Below, piece by piece: positions 11,237-22,998 of a stretch of 64,000 nucleotides of DNA (position 1 is the first letter of the stretch; each line of letters starts with the position of its first letter). The stretch is from Mikania micrantha. Lineage: Eukaryota; Streptophyta; Magnoliopsida; Asterales; Asteraceae. The notes under the pieces are model-generated. The model was not told the origin of the DNA and made no database searches. It worked only from the letters and a program-made list of their open reading frames with translations. The translations under genes were made by a program, and so were the position numbers. The stretch covers positions 36,433,446-36,497,445 of the forward strand of contig CM018691.1 in NCBI GenBank assembly GCA_009363875.1, given 5' to 3'.

Positions 11237-13075
11237 GCCTTGCACTAGAACGAGATACCATGTTTTGTTTTTTTTGAAAACCATGAGACAAGATTGTCGC
11301 CAAAAAATATATGCATACCGGATGTAGATTGTCTCGATTTTCGAATTAAGGCATCCCCCTTAATCAACATCAAAGTAAGCAGTGAGTTTGGTTGACTTGG
11401 AAAGGGTTATAGGAAGGCCATAAGATAGTGTGCCTTATAGATATCACAAAATCTGTTTAAGGTATTGAAAAATGTGGTTCTCGGGGTGCGTGCATGAAAA
11501 GACATACTTGTTGAGCTGCATATGAAATGTCAGGACCAGTGAACCTGTGCTACTGTAATGCACATGCTAAGCTACGATAAAGGATTCAGTCTGAGAGTAT
11601 ATTGTCGGTAGTGGCGCTTAGCTTTGAGTTAGTGTCATATAGAGTAGCCGTCAATTGGAATTCATTATGTTAGCATTGTATATATTGTGGTCGATATAGG
11701 ATACCTGAGATAAAAAATAGGCCATTGGATGAGTGTTTACCTCGATATAGTGTGCCAAGATCAGTCGCAACAAATATGTAGATAAGAGAGAAATAGACTG
11801 GTTAAGTAATTGAGCATCAGATGTGAGAATAATGTTGCAACGAGTAGTAACAAGCCATCCATCTTCAAAGCATGCTTGTAAACAAACAACAATAAGTGCC
11901 ACTATGACAAACACTTTTAGTAATATATGTTGTTAACCTTTGGTGCATCCTCTGGGTGCTTCTTGTGGCCATAGAGGAATTTTCTCAACCTGCAAACCTT
12001 CGAAGGATTAGTCTAATCAACATAGCCCAAGGTTTGAGACATATATACAGTCTCATTGAGATCTCCGACTCTCCGTGTAGGAATGCGCTTTTAAAGTCCA
12101 GCTGATGTATAGGACATGATCAAGAGAGAAACATGCTTAGAGCGTTCTGTATAGTATTCGGTTTGACCACTGGACCAAAGGCCTCATCGCTGTCAATTCC
12201 AACATGTTGGTTTTTGCCATTTACAACTAAAGAGGCTCATGTCTTTGTATTGTACCATCAACATGAAATTTATGACGAACTACCCATATGCTATTAATAA
12301 AAATTGTATCTATTAGGGTTTTATATTTGTCAAATATGACATGGCGTGGTGGTGTGGTTTTGGGGAAACTGGTGAGAGAGTAGTGTTGTGGGGATTTTTT
12401 ATGATTGTCTGAGCTAGGAGATCCCATCCCAAAGGCAAGTTGTCATAGGATGGGCAGTGAGTGGAAGAAGGGTTGGTGGGGATGCAATAAGATAAGTGAT
12501 AGGGATAGGGGCAGGTGTTGTTAGCTGTTGCTTTTGGTGCAGGTAAGTAAACTGGATGTGTGGTGAAGGTAGGGAGGTAAATGGAGTGTGTGACAAAATG
12601 GGTGTGAAAGGAGCAGGTGAGAGTGGTTTGTTGACGAGTGAGGGAGGAGTAATGGGTTGATGGTGGAAAGAGGGAGCAGGGATGATGTAGAGGGTGTGAC
12701 TGTTGTGTGTGGGTGAAAAAGGAGAGTGATAGGTTCAAGTCAAGGAACGAGTAGTCATGTGTTTTGATAGTGGGTCGGGAAAAAGGGAAAATGGGACTCG
12801 TCAAAGGTGACGCGACGAGAGAAGATAACTTTCTTGGAGGAGAGGCTGAGGCAACATTATCCCCTGTGTTAAATTTATGTGGAAGGGTGGAGGATTGATT
12901 TGGGTAGCATGTGCACCAGAAGACCCGTTCATATATGGGTTGGTGAAGGTACAAAGCCATTGTGGTTGTTTGAATTTTGAGAATCTTGGTCGGGAGAATA
13001 TTATGATGATAAAGCAGTGAAGGGTGGCTCTATCCAATATGGTGGAGCCATGGAGGGATGAATGAGAAGACATAA
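10890..13075 (-). mobile_element. Degenerate Copia retrotransposon B, pol remnant
   Basis: Minus-strand translation in shifting frames gives Copia pol pieces in the right order from high to low coordinate. These are the integrase end (TLHCFIIIIFSRP near 13000, CTCYPNQSSTLPHKFN near 12880), a proline/serine-rich linker (12860-12400), the RT start (NSIWVVRHKFHVDGTIQRH near 12270), and RNase H (STSG..DNLVSWF near 11270-11400, and fragments to 10890). There is no long ORF and LTRs are not recognised. It is cut on the right at 13075, where Copia C begins, and interrupted near 10986-11231. Confidence 0.72.
10986..11231. mobile_element. Probable MITE remnant with (TA)n tract inside Copia B
   Basis: This block separates two RNase H pieces of Copia B. 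It holds cagtgttgtaatatcac followed by ctaggcgctatt, a type of sequence common at one end of plant non-autonomous DNA transposons, and then a (TA)n tract of about 60 bp (11170-11232). No matching inverted end or target duplication was seen, so the class is uncertain. Confidence 0.35.
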
Positions 13076-13200
13076 TATTAGACAGATATTTAGTATATTC
13101 ATATTATAGGATTACAAAGTGTAAATATATTAGTTATATATATATGATGTAATTAGATGATTCATTGACAATAATACAAATCACATTACCAAGTTTATCT

Positions 13201-13212
13201 TGGTATCAGAGC
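13201..13212 (+). other. Primer binding site of Copia C
   Basis: TGGTATCAGAGC is the complement of the 3' end of plant initiator tRNA-Met, the usual minus-strand primer site of Copia elements. It sits just after the presumed 5' LTR. Confidence 0.85.
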
Positions 13213-13419
13213 GAGGTTCACGGGAACCCTAAAATTGCCGACGTCACTAATTCCGGCAACCAGCAACCTTTGACGATCAGCAACCTTCTCGCCCAGCAAT
13301 CTTCGACGACCAGCAATCTTCTCGCCGACCACATACCTCCGACGAATAGGACCTTCTCGACGACAAGCAACATCACGGCTAAACAATGGCCTTATTAGTG
13401 CCTTTCTCTACGTCTGAAA

Positions 13420-14440
13420 AAAACATCCCATAATTCTCATAAGTTTGGTTTCACCTTGTCTCCAACGAATTATGGTTTTTGGAAGACGATGATTCACCCG
13501 TTTCTAGTCACAAACAACTTGATTGATTATGTAGATGGCACTATTCCGTGTCCACCACCTGTGATCTCACAGTCAACTTCATCAGACAAGGATGCTCCCA
13601 CAATCGTTCAACAACCAAATCCTAATCATGCGACATGGGTTGCCAATAATGCCCATATTCGTATGCTGATCATATCCACCATATCAAAAGCTTCTTTCCC
13701 ACATGTTCAAGGCACTACATCTCGTGAACTCTGGTTGTCCTTAGAACGTGCATATGCACCTCATACGTCTTCTTGGGAATATACCTTGAAGACTCAACTT
13801 CTGAAACTTCAGATGAAGGGTGATGAAACTACTTCTGCCTATCTCAACGGGCAAAAGAATATGCAGATGCTCTAGCCAACATTGGTGAACCTTTCAAAGA
13901 AAAAATCTGGTCATGCTCGTGATCTCTGGACTTCGTGACGAACTCTTCTTGCTCGGCAGGTTCCTACAGCCTTCGCTGAACTTCATGGTCTTCTTTCTGA
14001 TCATGATTACATGATAAAACAATCTGTCCCAGTTGTGCAACAACCCCATGCGTTTGCTGCTGCTATTGGAAATTCCACCCAACCTGCTTCTTCTGGATCT
14101 TCACAACAGAATCCCTTGCAGGCGCTTCAACAACTAGCTTCTCAGCTTGGTTTTTAACTTCAACCTACAAATATACAATCTCAAGCCTTTTTCACTTCAT
14201 ACAATCAAAACAACCGTGGCAGAAATCGGACCATTAACAACCGTGGTCGCGGCCGAGGCTCAAACAATCGGCATTCCGGGGGAAATAGAAATCAGTTCAA
14301 CTGGGCATCAAATCAAAATATGGTATATGGTACGTGTAATCGGTGTGGCATTGGTCACCTTCCATCTGATTGCCCTAACCGTGATCCTTCCACCATTCGT
14401 CCGAGGCAACAACATTCAGCTAACCATTCTAATTTTCGTT
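13420..14440 (+). pseudogene. gag: Copia C gag remnant
   Basis: The open stretch 13456-13875 translates to a Copia-type Gag (UBN2-like fold). It shows SPTNYGFWKTMIHPFL, then YVDGTIPCPPPV, then LWLSLERAYAPHT and LKLQMKGDETTSAYL. A stop at 13873 and frame changes follow. The asparagine/arginine/glycine-rich tail (near 14200-14310) leads to a knuckle CNRCGIGHLPSDC near 14332. This has only three residues between the second Cys and the His (CX2CX3HX4C) where four is normal. Gag would package the element's RNA; this copy cannot. Confidence 0.75.
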
Positions 14441-17400
14441 CCCAACCATCTGTATGGCTTCCTGACACAGGTTCCAACAGTCATGTAGCTGCAGATCTCT
14501 TTAGTCTTGGTACTGCTGAACCTTACTTTGGCGAGAAGGCTCTTCATGTTGGTAATGGTAAGGGTTTGCCCATCTTGCATATTGGTTCTACTCGTTTTAA
14601 TTCACCCACCAAAACCTTTTCTTTATCAAATATTCTTCATGTTCCACAAATCAAACGCAATTTACTTTCAGTTCAACAGTTCTATCATGATAATCATGTT
14701 TTCTTTGAATTTCATGATTCTTTTTTTTTGTTGTGAAGGACAAGTTTTACACGCAATACCCTCCTCATGGGTCCAAGTGATCAACGGCTCTACTCCATTC
14801 GTCTTCCTTCCATTCAACCTGTCTCCAACATTGCCTTCACTGCTGTTCGTGCTTCTGTCGACACATGGCATCAACGACTGGGGCATCCTCATCCACAACT
14901 TTTACATTCTATGTTATCTAAACATTGTTTACCTCGAATATTTCTTGTACTGCTTGTCATATGGGAAGATCATCGAAACTGTCATTGTCATCTTCTAATT
15001 TTAAAAGTAATTATATTTTGGATTTGATTGTTTGTGATGTTTGGGGACCTGCTCCCGTTACTTCTTCTGAGGACATCGTTATTTCTTACTTTGTGTTGAC
15101 CATTTCACCCGCTACATGTGGTTTTTTCCATTAAAACAAAAATCAGATGTATTTGCCAATTTTACACAATTTGTTGCAATGGTTGAACGACAATTTCAAA
15201 CTAAACTTAATTCTGTCCAAACAGATTGGGGTGGTGAATTTCGGAACCTCTCCACCTACTTCTCTTCACTTGGCATTATCCACCGTCACTCGTGTCCCCA
15301 CACTAGTGAACTAAACGGTTTTGTGGAGCATCACCATAGACATGTGGTGGAAACTGGTCTCACATTACTGGCTCAATCTGGTGTTCCATCTCGTTTCTGG
15401 CACTTTGCCTACGAAAAACTGTTTATCTTATCAATCGAATGCCTTCTCGTACCTCATCACATATATCTCCTTTCGAACACCTTTCTCCCGTAAACCAGAT
15501 TATTCCTTTCTTCGTGTTTTTGGTTGTCAATGTTTCCCTCACCTTCGTCCGTACAACAATCACAAAATGGTTTTTGTTCTCTCCCATGTGTATTTCTCGG
15601 TTACAATCCTGTCCACCATGGCTATCGGTGCTTTGATCAGGCAAACGATCGCCTCTATATTGCTCGACATGTACAGTTTACCGAGCATCATTTTCCTTTC
15701 TTACACATATCATCCCCACAACCCTCTTCTTTACCAGATCCGTATATCACCAGTTATCCTTCCCCTATACTCCCGTCTCATCCCTCTCCTCCTACTCCTA
15801 CTGTGTCTCCGCCTGCTCCCTCACATCCGCCCACTTCTCCTATACTTGCATACAGCAGGCAACCCAAACAATCCGTTCCCCTTACCCAACCTGCAACAGA
15901 TTCCTCTCATACACCAGTTGCTCCTGGAGCTACTGAACCATCTTTTGTGCCTCGTACTCGCCTACCCAATCTTCACCTGAACCCTAAACCATGAGTTCCC
16001 TTCAATCCATCTGCTTATACCACCTCTACCACCTCCCCCAACATTGAACCCACAACTTTTACCATTGCCAACAAGAGTCCTCACTGGAAACAGGCCATGG
16101 CTGATGAGTATGCAGCACTGATTCGTAATGGAACCTGGTCTCTAGTTCCTCCTGTTCCTAATGTCACTGTGGTTGACTATAAATGGGTGTATAAAATAAA
16201 AAGGGATCAAACCGGTTCCATCACTTGTCACAAAGCCCATTTGGTGGCTAGGGGGTTTAACCAACAAGAGGGGGTAGACTACCATGAAACTTTTAGTCTA
16301 GTTGTAAAGTCTACTACCATTCGTATCGTTCTCTCTCTCTTGCTGTAAGTCAAAGATGGAACCTTAGGCCAGGGCCGGCTCAAGCTTTATGGAGACCCAA
16401 AGCAAAAATAAAATGAAGGCCCTATTGTAAAAAATTAAAATAAAATAAATAAATAAATACATGCACTAGTCCGACTGTTGGTTGTTAGCTGCACCAACCA
16501 CCATGTAGTCCTTTTGGAGTCCTTCACTTCCCTGATCACAAACTTAATTTAACAAATTCAATAAAATCACTAGTTCAATAAAATTCACAAATCACAAACT
16601 TAATTACAATTCACAGCCCTAATCACAAACTTAATTTAACAAATGACAAGCACAATCATAGCCTAATCAAAAAACAAAATCAAAATTCAATCACACCCCT
16701 AAATGGCTAAATCAAATACATAATTCAATCAGTCTCACAAATTCAAAGTTCAACCAAAATTAACCCTAAGGCCTAATCACAATCAATATTCAAACACAAA
16801 TAAATCAATGTATTAAGGAAAAAGTAATACCTGTCGAGAGAGCATGAGCATTGAGCATATGATATTCTGATATATTAAGGAATCGACTGAGCCGTGGCCC
16901 GTGACTCGTGAGCCCGTGACTCGTGAGCCCGTGACTTCGTGAGCACTGAGACTGAGCCATCGCCCGTGTCTCGCGATGGTTGTGATTCCTGTGAAGCTTC
17001 AATATATTAAGGAATCAACTGATGCAGTGAGGAAGAGGAAGAACCCCAACCGTGATGCCGTGAGCCATCTCCAACCGGACCAACCTCCGAGATATATACA
17101 CCATTGCACCGATCGAAATAATGTCTCCTCGTTTCTCTCGATCGAAGAACACCGACTATCTCCAATCTCCTCGATTCCCCAAGATTGCCATTCGCCACCT
17201 GCCCAGTGCCCACCCTTGCCCTAGCCCCTAGTATTCAGATTTCTTTATTTTTATCCTTTTCAATGGACACGCAAATGAATTGGGAAGGGGGGGCGCCGGA
17301 CGGGATTTTAAGGCCCAACCCAATTGTTTAATCGTAATCGGCCCATGTTGTTTTAACTGTGAGTACAAGCAAGTTAAGCCCAAAATTGTGAAAAATAGGA

Positions 17401-17757
17401 GGCCCTATAAGTTTTGGTGGCCCTAAGCCCTACATTGGGCTGCTTGGCCCATTGGGCCGGCCCTGCCTTAAGCAGCTTGATGTTCAAAATGCTTTTCTAA
17501 ATGGAGACCTCAGTGAGACAGTTTACCTACGCCAGCCACAAGGATTTGTAGATCCCCACAGACCAGATCATGTTTGTCTCCTTCACAAATCTCTATATGG
17601 GCTTAAGCACTAACTCGGGCTTTACATTCTCTTGGGTTCAAAGGATCTAAAACTGATCCCTCCCTGTTTATCTACTCTGCCACAGGAGATCTCTTATACA
17701 TGTTGATTTATGTTGATGATATCATTCTCACTGGTAATAATCCCGGCCTGATTGATA
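14440..17757 (+). pseudogene. pol: Copia C pol remnant (PR, IN, RT part)
   Basis: The protease site is WLPDTGSNSH near 14455. The integrase zinc region is WHQRLGHPHPQLL near 14868. The core has VQTDWGGEF near 15217 (second Asp) and HTSELNGFVEHHHR near 15300 (Glu). RT begins KWVYKIKRDQTGSITCHKA near 16180 with LVARGFNQQEGVDYHETF. After the hAT insertion it resumes at 17474 with QLDVQNAFLNGDLSETVYL and GFVDP, and reaches IYVDDIILTG near 17707. Frame changes occur near 14740, 14930, 15130 and 15440, among others. It is not functional. Confidence 0.83.
16370..17465. mobile_element. Non-autonomous hAT-type transposon (1.1 kb)
   Basis: The ends are CAGGGCCGGC and, inverted, GCCGGCCCTG, so terminal inverted repeats of 10 bp. 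The flanks are CCTTAGGC (16362-16369) and CCTTAAGC (17466-17473), an 8-bp target-site duplication with one mismatch, the length made by hAT transposases. It splits the RT of Copia C, and the RT reading resumes exactly on the other side. Clusters of GGCCC/GGGCC lie near both ends. No transposase ORF is present; short ORFs inside are chance. Confidence 0.85.
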
Positions 17758-18630
17758 TCATATTTTATGATCATAACAACTAACTCTCATCACCCATCCC
17801 TTTGAACACATTGTTAGATAAAAATCAAGTTGTTGACGTTTCATCAAACAACTTGTGTGCAGGAATTTTTCTTACACATTTCAACTACATCTAATACTCC
17901 AACAATCTCCCATATTTATTTATAATCGACCAAATTCTACAATCACCAAGGTAATACAAATTTCATATGTTCTATAACATAAAGTTATCATCTAATCACC
18001 CATTTAAATTTCTTAGTTCACCTTCACCATGAACAACCCAAAACTCCATTTTTATTAATAATATCATCATGCAAGAAAATGATCAAATGTTGTTTCTTGG
18101 GTGATTATCATGATAGTTAACAACATATAACACCATCTACACTTCTAATTTCGGATTTGACCCATCCAACCCACACCCCTTAGGAGACCCACGAAAATTC
18201 CAACATAAACACCCAAAAATCTTACCTAGTTGTAGTATGATGCAAGAAGAACTCAATTTCCTGCTTGCATGAATAAATAGAACAAGATTTGAGCTCCAAT
18301 TTGATCTACTCTTCAAGATTTGAAGTTTTTCTCCTTGTTCTTCCTCTCTTTCACGTTTACAGGCAAACACACACATAGAATGTGTGATTTTGACCAAGGT
18401 CAACACCTTTAACCTCTCATTTAATTTAAGTTTCACATATTGTCAATTTTAGTCCCTCAAATTTCTAATTAAATCTAACTAGTTTATTTCTAACTTAGTT
18501 AAGTTAGTTAACACCACCATTTGGCTATAATTAACAAATATTTATAAAAACACCCATCAAATTAAAATAAAACATAATTATACACCAATTATATTTTATT
18601 TATAATATTTCTCCAAAATGGGTCGTTACA
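17758..18630 (-). repeat. Truncated LTR of unidentified element
   Basis: On the minus strand the sequence opens TGTAACGACCCATTTTGG at 18630, a typical start of plant Gypsy LTRs. It runs as AT-rich non-coding DNA to about 17758, where it meets Copia C. No primer site or second LTR was found, so it is a fragment or a broken solo LTR. Its right end abuts the Copia fragment at 18632. Family assignment is tentative. Confidence 0.42.
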
Positions 18631-18655
18631 CCCTCAGACCTCAACAATAATAGCA

Positions 18656-19189
18656 ATGAAGAAAGAAGCACAGTGGTTGTATGCTCTAAGGTTTACTTAT
18701 CAATATCGAAAAAAACAAATCAGAATGTGGCCTGATCCAAGGGTGATAGACAGAATTCACAGAAGAGATGCACCATCTGCATATGCAAGAAAAATAAAAA
18801 AGGTAATTAGTGCTGATATAATGTTAGGTTCTGTGCTGGATCCTTGGGAGATAATAGGAGACTTTAAGAGTGTGTATAATTCTGGATTGAAAGCTCCTAA
18901 GTTCTTAGAGAATAAAATGATTAAGAAAGGTCTAGTGTACAGAAAATTGGAAGGAGTAAAGCAGAATGAGTTGTCATTATTCTTGGAAGGAAAGCATCCT
19001 GATGAATTTGTCTACAGAGAAATTACAAGGGTGGAACTATATGATGGGACAAAGGCCAGGTACTTATCTGAGTACTATGGGCATGAATCATTCTTTGAAG
19101 GAGAACCAGAAATGCTTACACCTGAACAGAAAATTGTTCTTTTGGAAGCATATGTCAGGGAGTCTTTTAGACTTATTTATGACCAGTAG
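18656..19189 (+). pseudogene. C-terminal piece of the post-pol ORF
   Basis: An open stretch of 177 residues is about 85-90% similar by eye to the C-terminus of the post-pol ORF at 22999-26133. Shared blocks include RFTYQYRKKQIRMW, SADIMLGSVLDPWEI, FKSVYNSG and ENKMIKKGLVYRKLE. Both end at YDQ. The rest of the ORF is missing upstream, so it has no real start. The function is unknown. See the fuller copy for its features. Confidence 0.85.
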
Positions 19190-19398
19190 CTTCAATGAGA
19201 GGGGTAAATGCTCATAGTCCATCTCCCCAATGGAGTTCCCTCTCATCCTTTGCCATTCAGATTTTCAGAAGCTGCTGTCTGCCAGGCCTGTACTTATTTG
19301 GTCATTTTGAAGCTGATCTCAAAGAAAAAGACAAGATCTTTATGCCTGGGAAACCAAAATAAGTGAGTTAATAATTAAAGGTTTTGGCTGCATTGGTT

Positions 19399-19409
19399 CA
19401 GGGGGAGTT
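19399..19409 (+). other. Polypurine tract of the plus-strand Copia fragment
   Basis: The run cagggggagtt ends directly at the LTR start TGTTGGACC. The same tract is found before the 3' LTR of the minus-strand copy (22775-22785). Confidence 0.85.
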
Positions 19410-20002
19410 TGTTGGACCAAAAGAACCAATGAGCCTGATCAGAAAAACCTTTAAGTCTCACATACACACAACAACAGAAGAAGAACACAACAGCTGAAGG
19501 CCACTTGAAGAGTTGCAAGATCTGAAGTTATTCACAACAGCTGAAGTGTTAGTCTTCAGATGTTGTGATGTTTGTTTTTGTCTTCAGTAGTTTACTTTCA
19601 TTAGTTGTAAAAGTCTGATGAGTAGTTTACTCATCAGATGTTGTAGTTTGCTTTCAGTATTTTTAGATTGTTCAGACTTTGTAAGAGGATGCTTTCAGAC
19701 TTTATGAACATCCTCAGTAGTTTTGTTTATTTCAGTTGTTGTATTATGTCTGTTAGGTGTCAACATCATGTGACATCATCAGACGTCACTGTTTCTATAT
19801 AAGAACAGTTGACATAGTGTAATTGTTAACGAAGTTAGCGCATTGAATGAAATTATTCCTTTTTACAGAATTCTCTTTCTATAACAAATTGTTCTTTACT
19901 GTTTCATTAGATTCAGGTTTTCTTGCTAATTCTATGCTAATTCATCTCTGAATTCCGCTGCTATAACCTAATACTGATCAAATGAGAACTACTGATCCTA
20001 CA
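19410..20002 (+). repeat. 3' LTR of the plus-strand Copia fragment
   Basis: It begins TGTTGGACCAAAAG and ends ACTGATCCTACA, the same ends as the two LTRs at 22178 and 33204 read on the other strand. It differs from those two at many more sites than they differ from each other, so this insertion is older. It carries repeats of the type CATCAGA and a TATA-like TATATAAG near 19796. Confidence 0.9.
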
Positions 20003-21510
20003 AACTATACGCGAAATTCTCCAAATATGACTTTTGGATTCGCGAAGTCTAGTTTCTTGGATAGGTGGTAAACGAAAAAGAGATACATGTAGACCCAGCC
20101 AAGATCGAGGCCATTAATAACCGGGAAGCACCCAAGACTCCAACTGAGGTGTGACAATTCCTAGGACTCGATTGTGTGCTAATGCAACGCGTGAAAGTTA
20201 TAGCCTATGCGTCCCAACAAATGAAAGTGCACGAGAAGAACTAACCAACTCATGATTTGGAGTTGGGAGCCGTGGTGTTCGCACTGAAAACATGGCGACA
20301 CTACCTGTACGGAACCAAGTGCACAATATTCATGGATCATAAAAGCCTGCAACACATCTTCAACCAGAAGGAACTGAACATGAGACAACGCAGATGGGTT
20401 GAACTGATAGGCGATTATGATTGTGCAATCAATACCATCGAGGAAAAGCTAACGTAGTAGCCGACACGTTGAGCCGGAAGGAAACCAGAAAGCGTGTGCG
20501 TACACTACAACTCACGATTCACTCAGAGCTACCCAATCAGATCTGAACCGCACAACAGGAAGCTCTGAAAACTGAAAATCTCACTCACAAATCCTTGCGA
20601 GGCATGGATAAGCAGTTGGAGGTGAAGACTAATGAAGCTTACTATCTTACGGACCGGATTTGCATTCCACATTACGGGGGATTTAGGAATGTAGTGATGG
20701 ATGAAGCACACAAAAGCCGATATTTCGTACATCCAGGTTCTGACAAGATGTACCACGATCTGAAGATGACTTATTGGTGGCCTAAAATGAAGTCAGAGAT
20801 CGTGACTTATGTGAGTAAGTGTCTAACTTGCTCTAAGGTAAAAGTCGAATATCATATACCATCAGGACTACTACAACAACCCAAAATCCTGGTATGGAAA
20901 TAGGAGCAAATTTCCATGTATTTCATCACGAAACTGCCAAAGACGACGAGTGGTTGCGATACATCTGGGTGATCGTAGACCGACTTACGAAATCGCCGCA
21001 TTTCCTGCAAATCAAAGAAACTGACATGTTAGATAGACTGACTCGAATCTATCTGAAGAAAGTAGTTTCCAGACATGGAGTTCCGATCTCCATAATATCT
21101 GATCGAGACAGCTGATTTACATTGCATTTCTGGAAGTCCTTGCATAAGGCACTAGGGACAAGGTTAGACAAGAGTACTGCCTATCACCCACAAACGGATG
21201 GACAAAGTGAAAGAACCATCCAAACAGTGGAAGACATGCTTTGCGCACGCGTGATAGACTTTGGCAGCAGCTGGGAGACTCACCTACCCTTGGTTGAATT
21301 CTCCTACAATAACAGTTATCACACAAGCATCAAGGCTGCACCATTTGAAGCACTTTACCGACGTAAGTGTCAATCGCCGCTCTGTTGGGCAGAAGTTGGT
21401 GAAAGCCAACTGACTGGTCCCGAACTAGTGCAGGAGACGACCGAGAAGATCGTTTAGATACGAAATAGAATGGCAGCAGCCCGGGATCGATAGAAGAGCT
21501 GCGCTGTGAT
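20003..21510 (+). pseudogene. pol: Gypsy D pol, left part
   Basis: It continues Gypsy pol of the same family as element A. The RT end (CDFWIR equivalent, here YDFWIR near 20025) is followed by a deletion of about 200 bp relative to A. RNase H (MELGAVVFALKTWRHYLYG near 20257) and integrase follow: HPGSDKMYHDLK near 20732, CLTC near 20820, DRDS near 21102 and QSERTIQT near 21208. Stops and frameshifts occur near 20455, 20900 and 21113. The sequence breaks off near 21507, and about 135 bp are missing before the element resumes at 33799, on the far side of the Copia insertion. Confidence 0.88.
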
Positions 21511-22177
21511 TCAATGATTCACCCTTTCTGTGAGAAAATGTCTCATACTGCTGAGCAAGGATTTCTCTAGTATTTGCTAAAACCTCATCGGTTCCACCAA
21601 ATTGTTCTTTCAGTGCAACCCAGAGATCATGAGCAGTATCATGATGCATCAAGCCTGAATAAATCTCATTAGGCAGAGCCATGGCCAGAATACCATGAGC
21701 TTTCGCATCAATTTCAAACAGTTTGATATCCTCATCCGAATACATATCAGACGGTTTCGGAATCATGATCTTAGTTTCAGGATCAGTGATCGTGGGTTTA
21801 TATGGACCATGCACTACAGATTTCCAACATCCTGCGCTGTTAATCGACAGGTGATGTAGCATTCTACGTTGCCAAATGTTGTACTCACTCCGCACAAGCA
21901 TCGGAGGCTTGGTTGCGGAGCCTGTATTGTGCGGATCATTGTTTGGAGTTGTCATGATCACAGATTCAAGCAATTAGACACAAGCTAATGCAAATTTCGA
22001 TCAATTGATTCAAAACAAATTAATATTGAAGGACAACTCAACAGAAGTTAACAGAGAACTTCAATCTATAACAAATTCTTACTTAATCAGCTAATTCGAT
22101 CAATTAGAGAACAAATTTGAGCAGTTTCAGAGATCAATTGTTTAATCGATCAATGATTAACCTGCTCTGATACCAAT
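21511..22177 (-). pseudogene. gag: Second partial gag with its primer site
   Basis: This stretch repeats 32537-33203 almost base for base (for example atgagcag against atgggcag). It holds the PBS (22161-22177), the leader and the first 150-odd codons of gag. It lies directly behind the 3' LTR, where host DNA would be expected. So the array reads LTR, interior, LTR, partial interior. The break at 21510/21511 joins it to Gypsy D. Confidence 0.93.
22161..22177 (-). other. Primer binding site of the partial second copy
   Basis: On the minus strand, ATTGGTATCAGAGCAGG follows the LTR end CCTACA. TGGTATCAGAGC is complementary to the initiator tRNA-Met 3' end. Confidence 0.9.
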
Positions 22178-22774
22178 TGTAGGATCAGATGTTCTCAATT
22201 GATTCAATAATAGAGTATAACAGCGGAATTCAAAGTTGAATTAGCACAATCATAGCAAGAACAAAATTCAATCAAACAGTAAACGAATAAGTTTGTTATA
22301 GAGAGAGAGTTTCTGCAAAAGGAATATTTCATTCAATTCACTAACTTCTTTTTTTTTTTACAAAATTGTCAACTGCCCTTATATAAAGACAGTGACGTCT
22401 GATGATGTCACATGATGTTGACACCTAACAGACAAAACAAAACAACTGAAATAACTAAACTACTGAGAATGTCTACAACATCTGAAGACATTCTCTTACA
22501 ACTACTGAAGTAATAAAACTACTGAAGAAATAAACTAAAACATCTGATGAGTAAACTACTCATCAGACTTTTACAAGAACTGAAAGAAAACTACTGAAGA
22601 CTAAACTACACACTACAACATCTGATGACTTACACTTCAGCTGTTGTATATCACTTCAGATCTTGTATCTTCTGTACATTGAATGTCAGCCGTTGTGTTC
22701 TTCTTCAGTTGTTATAAGTGCTGTGAGACTTAGAGATTTTTCTGATCAGACTCATTGGTTCTTTTAGTCCAACA
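22178..22774 (-). repeat. LTR of the Sirevirus-like Copia (3' LTR)
   Basis: On the minus strand it begins TGTTGGACTAAAAG and ends GATCCTACA, 597 bp. A TATATAAG-type TATA box lies near 22379-22386 (minus). It differs from the LTR at 33204-33798 by a handful of substitutions and a T-run length. It is followed on the minus strand by a primer site and gag instead of host DNA. Confidence 0.95.
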
Positions 22775-22789
22775 AACTCCCCCTGAACC
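22775..22789 (-). other. 3' polypurine tract of the Sirevirus-like Copia
   Basis: On the minus strand, GGTTCAGGGGGAGTT leads directly into the LTR start TGTTGG. It primes plus-strand DNA synthesis. Confidence 0.88.
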
Positions 22790-22998
22790 AATGCAGCCAA
22801 AAACCTCTAATTTATTTATGGTCTCACTTATTTACTCCCAGGCTGAAAGATAAGTCTTTTTCTTTGAGATCAGTATCAAAATGACCAGTTAAAGTGTATG
22901 CCTGATAATCAACAGCTTCCAAAAAGTCTAACAAGCAAAATATGAGAGGGAACTCCATTGGGGAAATGGACTATGAGCATTAACCCCTCTCATTAAAG

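Larger units (their letters stand above)
13076..17757 (+). mobile_element. Copia retrotransposon C (3' truncated, split by hAT element)
   Basis: A possible short 5' LTR (about 13076-13190, beginning TATTAGACAGA) is followed by the PBS at 13201, gag, protease, integrase and RT. The element stops soon after the YVDD motif near 17710, so RNase H and the 3' LTR are missing. It sits inside the integrase region of Copia B in the opposite orientation. Its RT is split by the hAT element at 16370-17465. Many frameshifts and stops make it dead. The short LTR and Gag type suggest an Ale/Retrofit-like lineage (inference). Confidence 0.82.
18632..20002 (+). mobile_element. 3' fragment of the large Copia family, plus orientation
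   Basis: It contains the end of the post-pol ORF, the polypurine tract and a complete 3' LTR. It matches, in opposite orientation, the copy at 21511-33798. The right end sits in Gypsy D, whose RT resumes at 20003. The left end is cut at about 18632. Confidence 0.9.

Noticed and set aside
12313..12960. 215-residue minus ORF rich in Pro, Ser and His
   Set aside because: It is the degenerate linker between Copia integrase and RT of element B, not a separate gene.
15321..15980. 219-residue plus ORF in Copia C
   Set aside because: It runs out of frame with the integrase-RT linker and is a frameshift shadow.
16805..17224. Short ORFs inside the hAT element
   Set aside because: They lack transposase motifs and lie on both strands over the same DNA, so they are chance ORFs.
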